Notes under the pieces: generated by a model
What the model was told of the DNA's origin: nothing
Database searches by the model: none
The model's input: the letters and a program-made list of their open reading frames with translations, nothing else
In this document: piece by piece, positions 1 to 4,524 of the stretch
Layout of the letters: every line of letters starts with the position of its first letter
Numbering within the stretch: the stretch's first letter is position 1
Assembly (NCBI GenBank): GCA_001643475.1
Contig: LXTK01000027.1
Location: forward strand, 559-9,015
Direction: 5' to 3'
DNA from: Proteobacteria bacterium SPGG2
GTDB lineage: Bacteria > Pseudomonadota > Gammaproteobacteria > Acidiferrobacterales > SPGG2
DNA: 8,457 nt
Translations under genes and position numbers: made by a program

Positions 1-340
1 GATTCCGATGCAGTGCGAATACTATGCGCTGGAAGGACTTACTGCTCTATTGAACATTATTCGCAAGATCCGCGAATCTTTGAATCCGACACTTAAGATC
101 GAAGGATTGATACGCACTATGTTTGATCCGCGGAATAATTTGGATAACGAGGTGTCGGCACAATTGAAAGAACACTTTGGCGACAAACTTTATCGCACCA
201 TCATTCCCCGTAACGTGCGCCTGGCCGAGGCGCCAAGTCATGGTAAACCAGTGATTAGCTACGACATGCAATCCAAAGGAGCGCAAGCGTACCTGGCCTT
301 AGCGGGCGAGATATTGAGACGCGGCGAGACAGCAGCATGA
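1..340 (+). CDS. parA: ParA/Soj chromosome-partitioning ATPase, C-terminal part (5' end outside window)
   Basis: This is the C-terminal 112 residues of a ParA (Soj) family Walker-type ATPase, read in frame from position 2 (Ile-Pro-Met-Gln-Cys-Glu). ParA binds DNA non-specifically when ATP-bound and, with ParB, moves the replicated origin regions apart. The family signatures visible here are the P-x-Q-C-E-Y-Y-A-L-E-G-L segment, the M-F-D-x-R-x-N-L stretch and the I-P-R-N-V-R-L-x-E-A-P-S block near the C-terminus. The Walker A region lies upstream of the window. The reading frame closes with TGA at 338-340. parB begins 16 nt downstream, so the two are almost certainly co-transcribed. The methionine at position 8 is internal and not the start. 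The family assignment is secure; only the missing 5' part limits the description. Confidence 0.96.
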   Translation, partial: IPMQCEYYALEGLTALLNIIRKIRESLNPTLKIEGLIRTMFDPRNNLDNEVSAQLKEHFGDKLYRTIIPRNVRLAEAPSHGKPVISYDMQSKGAQAYLALAGEILRRGETAA

Positions 341-356
341 TAGTGAGAGGTCGAAC

Positions 357-1211
357 GTGAGTAGCAAGAAACCGCGCCTGGGTCGCGGGCTAGACGCCCT
401 GCTAGAGAATACGGTCAAGCCTTTGGTCGGCAAGGAGATATTGCGAAACATCCCAATTGACTTGCTCCAGCGCAGCAAATATCAGCCACGCACCCACATG
501 GACAAACAGGCGCTTGCGGAGCTAGCAGACTCGATTCGCAGTCAAGGTGTGGTGCAGCCAATCGTTGCGCGTGAACTGAAGACTGGCAATTACGAAATCA
601 TCGCCGGTGAGCGGCGTTGGCGCGCGGCGCAGATGGCGGGCCTCGAGACCGTCCCGGCTATCGTACGCCGGGTGCCTGATGAAGCCGCCATCGTCATTGC
701 GCTGATCGAAAATATTCAGCGCGAAGACCTAAATCCATTAGAAGAAGCGTCTGTCCTGCAGCAGCTAATAGACGAGTTTGGTATGAACCACCAAAAGGTG
801 GCCGATACTGTGGGGCGCTCGCGGACGGCGGTGACCAACCTGCTGAGGCTGCTGACACTCAACGAAGATGTACGCAAGCTTTTACTTGCCGGCAAGCTAG
901 ATATGGGTCATGCGCGGGCCTTGCTTGCGCTACCCGCCGGCGCCCAAGGCCAGGTCGCACGGCTAGTCGCGCAGCGTCACCTATCAGTGCGCGAGACCGA
1001 GGCGCTGGTGCGGCGTCGCTTACACCAGCCAGCCGCCCGCAAGAAAAACCGCAACAGCAACGACGCCGACATCCGATCCCTGCAAGATGAGCTGGCGGAA
1101 CGGCTGGGCGCGAAAGTACGCATCAACCATAAGCGCAGCGGCCGCGGCCAGCTCACGATAGACTACAATAGTATCGATGAGCTAGAAGGTATCCTGGATC
1201 ATATCCGGTAG
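357..1211 (+). CDS. parB: ParB/Spo0J chromosome-partitioning protein
   Basis: Complete 284-aa ParB, the partner of ParA, which loads at parS sites, binds CTP and spreads as a clamp along origin-proximal DNA. The N-terminus has the typical K-P-R-L-G-R-G-L-D-A-L-L peptide (residues 5-16), which in this family contacts ParA. The CTP-binding domain carries GERRWRA (84-90) and ENIQRE (118-123). A helix-turn-helix lies at about 145-165 (V-A-D-T-V-G-R-S-R-T-A-V-T-N). A basic, low-complexity linker (about 225-240) leads to the C-terminal dimerisation domain (about 240-284). I chose the GTG start at 357 because GAGAGG at 345-350 sits six bases upstream and because it begins exactly at the conserved N-terminal peptide. 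Length is normal for the family. No parS palindrome (TGTTTCACGTGAAACA) was seen in the window, so the sites must lie elsewhere. Confidence 0.97.
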   Translation: MSSKKPRLGRGLDALLENTVKPLVGKEILRNIPIDLLQRSKYQPRTHMDKQALAELADSIRSQGVVQPIVARELKTGNYEIIAGERRWRAAQMAGLETVPAIVRRVPDEAAIVIALIENIQREDLNPLEEASVLQQLIDEFGMNHQKVADTVGRSRTAVTNLLRLLTLNEDVRKLLLAGKLDMGHARALLALPAGAQGQVARLVAQRHLSVRETEALVRRRLHQPAARKKNRNSNDADIRSLQDELAERLGAKVRINHKRSGRGQLTIDYNSIDELEGILDHIR

Positions 1212-1271
1212 GGTAGCTCGGGGGAGACAACCATCCTATGGAATGGGCTCACGAGAAGGAGAGTAGGCGTC

Positions 1272-1583
1272 ATGAAAAAGAGTTCGCTGATTCTGATAGT
1301 CAGCTTGTTTCTCACTAGTGCGGCGTGGGCACAGCAGTCGCTGCCGATGGATGTGCTGGAAGCAGCGCAGCGTGGCGACCAAGAGGCCCAGCTGGAGATG
1401 GGGATCTTGTATGAATTCGGATTTTTCATGCCCGGTCATACGATACCGGCGCTGGCTTGGTATATGCTCTCGGCCGAGCAAGGTAATCAGAAAGCCATCA
1501 AACGGCGCGATCTGTTGATAAGTGGCATGAGTCAAGGCGAGATCGACCAGGCGCAGTCGCAGTCCAGTCAACAGGTACGTTAA
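1272..1583 (+). CDS. Small exported Sel1-like repeat protein
   Basis: A 103-aa protein with a clear Sec signal peptide: MKK, then a hydrophobic core, and a likely signal peptidase I site after A-W-A at residue 20. There is no lipobox cysteine, so it should be periplasmic and soluble. The mature part resembles Sel1-like (TPR-related) repeats: A-A-Q-R-G-D-Q-E-A-Q-L-E-M-G-I-L-Y (31-47) followed by A-L-A-W-Y-M-L-S-A-E-Q-G-N-Q-K-A (60-75). The tail, with R-R-D-L-L and I-D-Q-A-Q, resembles the end of many short Sel1 proteins. Such repeats are generally protein-interaction surfaces, and the partner here is unknown. Start choice rests on AAGGAG at 1256-1261, ten bases before ATG, and on the intact signal peptide. 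It lies 60 nt after parB with no obvious terminator between, so it may be read from the parAB transcript. I cannot give a specific function. Confidence 0.85.
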   Translation: MKKSSLILIVSLFLTSAAWAQQSLPMDVLEAAQRGDQEAQLEMGILYEFGFFMPGHTIPALAWYMLSAEQGNQKAIKRRDLLISGMSQGEIDQAQSQSSQQVR

Positions 1584-1602
1584 TCCCAATCATTCAGCCA
1601 TG

Positions 1603-1653
1603 CCGGTGAAACCGGATAGTGCTTAGGCACTATTGGGCGGCCTGTTGTCGCCC
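1603..1653 (+). terminator. Three adjacent hairpins, possible transcription end for the parAB-Sel1 unit
   Basis: Three perfect stems lie almost end to end just after the Sel1 stop codon. CCGGT (1603-1607) pairs with ACCGG (1611-1615). ATAGTGC (1616-1622) pairs with GCACTAT (1627-1633). GGGCG (1635-1639) pairs with CGCCC (1649-1653). None is followed by a run of T, so this is not a textbook intrinsic terminator. It could be a weak or Rho-assisted terminator, or an mRNA 3'-end stabiliser. Its place between two transcription units and just before a promoter supports a boundary role; that role is inferred. Confidence 0.45.
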
Positions 1654-1681
1654 GTTATGATTGTCTAAGTAACCGTATAAT
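1654..1681 (+). promoter_or_regulatory. Weak additional promoter candidate with perfect -10
   Basis: TATAAT at 1676-1681 is a perfect -10 hexamer, but the best-spaced -35 is only GTTATG (1654-1659, 16-bp spacer), and there is no TGn extension. It overlaps the region just ahead of the stronger promoter at 1697-1726. It could be a secondary start or chance. Confidence 0.3.
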
Positions 1682-1696
1682 AAGAACATTGTCGTA

Positions 1697-1726
1697 TTGA
1701 CCCCTATGTAGTGCGACCTTTATACT
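1697..1726 (+). promoter_or_regulatory. Likely main sigma70 promoter of the atp operon
   Basis: TTGACC (1697-1702) and TATACT (1721-1726) each differ from the sigma70 consensus at one base and are separated by 18 bp. Transcription would start near 1733, giving a leader of roughly 95 nt to the atpI N-terminal fragment and about 615 nt to atpB. This is the best promoter match I saw between parB and atpB. It fits the usual location of the atp promoter ahead of atpI. Confidence 0.7.
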
Positions 1727-1826
1727 GCGATGCATCTGCGCCATCGCGGTGACGGTGTGCCCGAATAAATGAGAACCGTAAGGCAATGGGCTACGCAGCC
1801 GTGAACTTGCAGCAAGGATCCGCGGG

Positions 1827-1916
1827 GTGGTGCTGAGCCAAGCTCTTTTGACACTCGTCGTAGCTACCGGTATGTGGGTTACCCGCGGGACGTTCGATGC
1901 TGTGTCGGCCTGCTGA
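1827..1916 (+). pseudogene. atpI: AtpI N-terminal fragment (first transmembrane helix)
   Basis: This 29-codon frame reads V-L-S-Q-A-L-L-T-L-V-V-A-T-G-M-W-V and then T-F-D-A-V-S-A before Cys and a TGA at 1914-1916. A hydrophobic helix with an early Gln, followed by a short loop ending in S-A, is what AtpI (the ATP synthase assembly factor that precedes AtpB) has just before its LLGG motif. Here LLGG appears only 153 nt later, in the same frame. The GTG at 1827 has AAGGA (1814-1818) eight bases upstream. The frame is open back to 1782 (R-S-R-E-L-A-A-R-I-R-G), resembling a basic N-terminal tail, but it has no ATG. The ATGs at 1769 and 1786 are out of frame, so a second lesion near the start is possible. 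Family identity is inferred from position, helix character and spacing. Confidence 0.6.
1848..1876 (+). promoter_or_regulatory. Possible internal promoter within the atpI N-terminal fragment
   Basis: A perfect -35 hexamer TTGACA (1848-1853) is followed, after 17 bp, by TATGTG (1871-1876), which matches the -10 consensus only in its first half. It lies inside the codons of AtpI helix 1, so the -35 match may be coincidental (Leu-Thr codons). If active, it would drive the downstream atpI part and atpB. Confidence 0.25.
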
Positions 1917-2063
1917 GACGGCTTGGTCCGTACAGTGTGCACAGTATTGCTGGGTTGGCGCGTTCGCCGCGCGCGATTTCGTGGGGGAGGGTTCTAAGTT
2001 CGCGTTTGCCGGTGTCTAAATGGGCGCGTGAAAACCGATGTTGCTATGGGCCTCATAAGCGTA
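1911..2063 (+). other. 153-nt interruption inside atpI
   Basis: This segment separates the helix-1 part of AtpI (ending at Ala codon 1908-1910) from its LLGG part (starting at Leu codon 2064-2066). It is exactly 51 codons long and carries in-frame stops TGA (1914-1916) and TAA (1995-1997). Removing it would restore a continuous 118-residue AtpI. It has no recognisable transposase, no clear terminal inverted repeats and is far too short for a known intron class. TGCTG occurs at its left edge (1911-1915) and at its right junction (2065-2069), but removing one repeat unit there would shift the frame by one base. The origin is unknown. Confidence 0.5.
1944..1955 (+). repeat. 12-bp direct repeat, copy 1 (inside the atpI interruption)
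   Basis: GTATTGCTGGGT here is identical to 2061-2072, where it encodes the start of the AtpI LLGG motif. The copies are 117 bp apart and in the same frame. CGCCGCGCG follows 21 bp from the start of this copy (1965-1973) and 41 bp from the start of the other (2102-2110), suggesting a decayed partial duplication. GC-rich coincidence is possible for the shorter match. Confidence 0.6.
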
Positions 2064-2336
2064 TTGCTGGGTGGTGCAATTGCGGCAGTGGTGAACGTTT
2101 ACGCCGCGCGTCGTGTGTTCGCAGCGCCGGCCACCGGTACTGATACAGACGAAGTCGGCGCCCGGGAGTTGGGTCGGCTTTATCGAGCGGAAGTCGGTAA
2201 GCTCATCATGGCAGCGGTACTGTTCGCGACGGTATTTGGGCTCGTCAAGGAACTGAATGTCATTGCACTGCTGGTGGGTTATACCAGCATACACGTGATT
2301 GGCGTCATCGCCGCCATGAAATTCGTTAAAAGTTAG
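2028..2336 (+). CDS. atpI: ATP synthase subunit I (AtpI), N-terminally truncated
   Basis: A 102-aa membrane protein matching the C-terminal three helices of AtpI, a non-essential assembly factor for the c-ring and Fo sector. Helix 2 contains LLGG (residues 13-16) and A-A-R-R-V-F (26-31). The loop ends in a Y-R-A-E-V-G-K segment (52-58), the family's conserved Tyr-Glu-Lys pattern. Helices 3 and 4 follow at about 58-73 and 77-97. Helix 1 is missing from this frame but is present upstream at 1827-1910. The GTG at 2028 is the first possible start after the TAA at 1995-1997, with ATG at 2046 as an alternative; neither has a good Shine-Dalgarno, so expression is doubtful. The well-preserved C-terminal part suggests either recent damage or continued use of the short form. 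atpB follows 11 nt after the TAG. Confidence 0.7.
   Translation: MKTDVAMGLISVLLGGAIAAVVNVYAARRVFAAPATGTDTDEVGARELGRLYRAEVGKLIMAAVLFATVFGLVKELNVIALLVGYTSIHVIGVIAAMKFVKS
2061..2072 (+). repeat. 12-bp direct repeat, copy 2 (AtpI LLGG codons)
   Basis: This is the second copy of GTATTGCTGGGT, encoding Val-Leu-Leu-Gly at residues 12-15 of the downstream atpI reading frame. Because this copy is part of conserved atpI coding sequence, it is more likely the original one. Confidence 0.6.
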
Positions 2337-2347
2337 TCGAGAAGGTT

Positions 2348-3190
2348 ATGGCCGCAGGCGAAGAACTCACTAGCAGCGCATACATTAAGCATCACCTGCA
2401 GAACTTGACCTTTGGCCAACACCCGGACGGCACTTGGGGCATCGCCCATAGTGCGCAAGAGGCCAGGGAGATGGGTTTTTGGGCCATCCATCTGGACACC
2501 ATGTCTTGGTCCATTGGTCTCGGCGTCTTATTCCTGTTCTTATTCCAGCGGGTTGCAAAAACTGCCTCCGTGGAAACACCGCCGCCGTGGCAGAACTTTG
2601 TTGAATGGGTGGTAGAGTTCATCGATGACATTGTGCGCGGTACGTTCTCGGGTAAGAATGATGTCGTGGCGCCGCTAGGCCTGACCGTGTTCGTGTGGAT
2701 TCTTCTCCAGAATCTCATGGACTTGGTTCCCGTCGATTGGTTACCCGGACTCGCTAAATTGATGGGCATTCCATATATGAAGGTCGTGCCGACGACGGAT
2801 CCCAACGCCACCTTCGGCATGGCCATCGGCGTGTTTTGGCTGATGATCTATTACAGCATCAAGGTCAAAGGCCTGGGCGGTTTCTTTGGCGAGCTCGCGT
2901 TTCAGCCGTTTCCCAAGGTCTTAATGCCCGTTAACTTGTTGTTGGAAACCATAAGCCTGATTGCCAAGCCGCTGTCGTTGGGGCTTCGGTTGTTCGGCAA
3001 CCTGTACGCGGGTGAAATGATCTTTATTTTGATTGCGTTGCTCTATAGCGGTGGTGTTGCGCTAGGAGTCTTGGGCGGGTTTCTGCAATTAGGATGGGCG
3101 ATATTCCATATCCTGATCATATTACTGCAAGCGTTCATCTTTATGATTTTGACGGTGGTGTATCTCGACATGGCTCATCAACGCCACTGA
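2348..3190 (+). CDS. atpB: F1Fo ATP synthase subunit a
   Basis: A 280-aa polytopic membrane protein forming the two half-channels through which protons reach the rotating c-ring. The opening L-T-S-S-A-Y-I-K-H-H-L is typical of the family. The essential arginine is Arg214 in S-L-G-L-R-L-F-G-N (equivalent to E. coli Arg210). Other proton-path residues are present: Asn218, Glu223, His254 and Gln261 in the terminal helices. Length and hydrophobic pattern match an intact subunit a. The ATG at 2348 is supported by the conserved N-terminus. The Shine-Dalgarno-like GAGAAGG (2339-2345) ends only two bases before the ATG, which is unusually close and might keep translation modest or rely on coupling with atpI. 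First of the structural genes of the operon. Confidence 0.98.
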   Translation: MAAGEELTSSAYIKHHLQNLTFGQHPDGTWGIAHSAQEAREMGFWAIHLDTMSWSIGLGVLFLFLFQRVAKTASVETPPPWQNFVEWVVEFIDDIVRGTFSGKNDVVAPLGLTVFVWILLQNLMDLVPVDWLPGLAKLMGIPYMKVVPTTDPNATFGMAIGVFWLMIYYSIKVKGLGGFFGELAFQPFPKVLMPVNLLLETISLIAKPLSLGLRLFGNLYAGEMIFILIALLYSGGVALGVLGGFLQLGWAIFHILIILLQAFIFMILTVVYLDMAHQRH

Positions 3191-3230
3191 TTTGTTTATT
3201 TGACCTGAAAAATAAGACAGGAGACTCACA
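3191..3230 (+). promoter_or_regulatory. atpE translation-initiation region with strong RBS
   Basis: This 40-nt gap contains a U/A-rich start (TTTGTTTATTTGA), then CCTGAAAAATAAGA, then AGGAG (3219-3223) seven bases before the atpE ATG. The order U-rich stretch, CTGAAA, A-rich, GGAGACT is strikingly like the E. coli atpE translational enhancer as I recall it. Such enhancers raise synthesis of subunit c, needed in about ten copies per complex. Enhancer function here is inferred from resemblance. Confidence 0.55.
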
Positions 3231-3461
3231 ATGGAAACAGCACTGCTGTACATTGCCGCCAGCATCATGCTCGGCGTCGGCGCCACGGGAGCTGCCATCG
3301 GTATTGCCGTTCTCGGCGCCCGCTTTCTCGAAGGTATTGCGCGCCAGCCCGAGATGCTGGGAATGCTGCGCACGCAGTTCTTCATTGTTATGGGTTTGGT
3401 GGATGCTCTGCCCGTTATCGCGATCGCCATGGGCTTGTATGTCTTGTTCGCCGTCGTCTAA
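3231..3461 (+). CDS. atpE: F1Fo ATP synthase subunit c
   Basis: A 76-aa proteolipid of two transmembrane helices; the ring of these subunits is the rotor turned by proton flow. Helix 1 contains the Gly/Ala-rich packing stretch G-V-G-A-T-G-A-A-I-G (15-24). The polar loop has A-R-Q-P (37-40), which contacts gamma and epsilon. Helix 2 carries the proton-binding Asp58 in M-G-L-V-D-A-L-P (54-61), equivalent to E. coli Asp61. Aspartate with no obvious Na+-ligand set around it points to proton coupling; this reading is tentative. The ATG at 3231 is set by a strong AGGAG. It lies 40 nt after atpB and 19 nt before atpF. Confidence 0.98.
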   Translation: METALLYIAASIMLGVGATGAAIGIAVLGARFLEGIARQPEMLGMLRTQFFIVMGLVDALPVIAIAMGLYVLFAVV

Positions 3462-3480
3462 CCGTAGATAGAGTTCAGTC

Positions 3481-3951
3481 ATGAACATCAACCTTACTCT
3501 CATCGGCCAGACGATTACGTTTTTTGTTTTCGTTTGGTTCTGCATGAAGTTCATATGGCCACCGATCATGAATGCGCTACACGAGCGTAAGACTCGGATA
3601 GCGGACGGTCTTGCCGCCGCCGAACGGGGCATGAAGGCCAAAGAAGAAGCCGAGATCCACGTGCAGGCTGAGCTTTCTAAGGCCAAGGAGCAGGCCAAAG
3701 AAATTATCGCACAGGGGCACAAGCAGGCGAGTGAGATCGTGGAGGAATCGAAAGGCGATGCCCGTACTGAGGGCGAAAAGTTGCTCGCACAGGCGAGGAG
3801 CGAGATCGAGCAGGAAATGAACCAGGCTCGCGAAAGCCTTCGTACAGAAGTGGCCAGTCTCGCCATTGCCGGTGCCGAGCAGGTGTTGATGAAAGAGGTG
3901 GATGCCAAGGCGCACACCGAAGCATTAGCCAAGCTTGCCGCTAGACTGTAG
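3481..3951 (+). CDS. atpF: F1Fo ATP synthase subunit b
   Basis: A 156-aa stator-stalk protein, the same length as E. coli subunit b. One N-terminal membrane helix (about 5-26, T-L-I-G-Q-T-I-T-F-F-V-F-V-W-F) is followed by W-P-P and the conserved Arg36. A long, highly charged, Ala/Glu/Lys-rich coiled coil (about 35-125) dimerises. A C-terminal segment with L-A-I-A-G-A-E-Q-V-L (127-136) binds delta. The start is fixed by the typical M-N-I-N opening. The Shine-Dalgarno (AGAG at 3470-3473) is weak, so translation may depend on coupling to the heavily translated atpE just upstream. A single b gene with no b' copy fits a gammaproteobacterial operon. Confidence 0.97.
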   Translation: MNINLTLIGQTITFFVFVWFCMKFIWPPIMNALHERKTRIADGLAAAERGMKAKEEAEIHVQAELSKAKEQAKEIIAQGHKQASEIVEESKGDARTEGEKLLAQARSEIEQEMNQARESLRTEVASLAIAGAEQVLMKEVDAKAHTEALAKLAARL

Positions 3952-3963
3952 GCAACCGACGCT

Positions 3964-4497
3964 ATGGAAAACAGCGGCGAACTCGCACGGCCCTATGCCA
4001 TTGCGGCATTTAAGCAGGCCCGGGACGAGTCAAAACTGTCCCAGTGGTCCGATATGCTTGCGTTGCTGGTGACCATCGTACGCGATCCGACCATGATGGG
4101 TTTGATGGCTAGCCCGAAAGTTAGCCGCTCACAGTTGGCCGAGTTGATCATCGATGTGGGGGGTGGCGCGTTTTCCAACACCGGAAGGAATTTCGTCCGT
4201 GTACTGGCGGAATATGGGCGACTCGGACTTGCGCCGGACATTGAGCAGATCTTCAACCAAGAATGCTCTGCCTTGGAAGGCCGCAGCGAAGTGTCCGTGA
4301 CGAGTGCGTATGAGCTATCGGATAGCCAAGTACAAGACATTGTGAGCGCTATGAGTAAGCGACTCGGTGCGGATGTGAATGTGTCCGTGGATATCGATAA
4401 CTCGCTCATCGGTGGTGTCATTATTCGAGCCGGCGATTTGGTGATCGACGCGTCTTTGCGCGGTCGACTCGGTAAATTGGCCCTCGATTTGACCTGA
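3964..4497 (+). CDS. atpH: F1Fo ATP synthase subunit delta
   Basis: A 177-aa soluble subunit, the same length as the E. coli one, that caps the F1 head and joins it to the b-dimer. The N-terminal helical domain opens with the typical A-R-P-Y-A-I-A-A-F. The middle holds N-F-V-R-V-L-A-E-Y-G-R-L. The C-terminal part has the family signature D-L-V-I-D-A-S-L-R-G-R-L-G-K-L. The start at 3964 is 12 nt after the atpF stop. No clear Shine-Dalgarno is seen beyond a TAGG overlapping that stop, so coupling to atpF is likely. Confidence 0.96.
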   Translation: MENSGELARPYAIAAFKQARDESKLSQWSDMLALLVTIVRDPTMMGLMASPKVSRSQLAELIIDVGGGAFSNTGRNFVRVLAEYGRLGLAPDIEQIFNQECSALEGRSEVSVTSAYELSDSQVQDIVSAMSKRLGADVNVSVDIDNSLIGGVIIRAGDLVIDASLRGRLGKLALDLT

Positions 4498-4524
4498 ATT
4501 TAAAGACACTTACAGGGTCCAGTT

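Larger units (their letters stand above)
1584..1826 (+). other. Non-coding region between the Sel1 gene and atpI
   Basis: No convincing gene was seen in this 243-nt stretch. It holds three consecutive short hairpins (1603-1653), a perfect but poorly partnered TATAAT at 1676-1681, a good sigma70 promoter match at 1697-1726 and a leader of roughly 90 nt before the atpI N-terminal fragment. ATG codons at 1769 and 1786 open only very short frames (11 and 16 codons) that are out of frame with atpI. Confidence 0.75.

Noticed and set aside
1914..1916. TGA read as selenocysteine or by stop-codon readthrough
   Set aside because: A second in-frame stop (TAA 1995) follows, and the intervening codons do not resemble AtpI.
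1897..2019. 40-codon frame spanning the atpI interruption
   Set aside because: No Shine-Dalgarno, no recognisable motif, and cysteine/tryptophan-rich composition typical of random translation.
1911..2069. Insertion sequence with TGCTG target duplication, or a small intron, in atpI
   Set aside because: No transposase, no terminal inverted repeats, the TGCTG repeats are off by one base for frame restoration, and 153 nt is too short for group I or II introns.
1874..2143. 89-codon open frame overlapping the atpI region (+ strand, other frame)
   Set aside because: Its Arg/Cys/Ser-rich product resembles nothing, and it overlaps the clearly AtpI-like frame; it looks like a GC-driven chance frame.
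3141..3932. 263-codon antisense frame opposite atpE and atpF
   Set aside because: Ser/Ala/Cys-rich product mirroring the codon pattern of the real genes on the other strand; no start signals.
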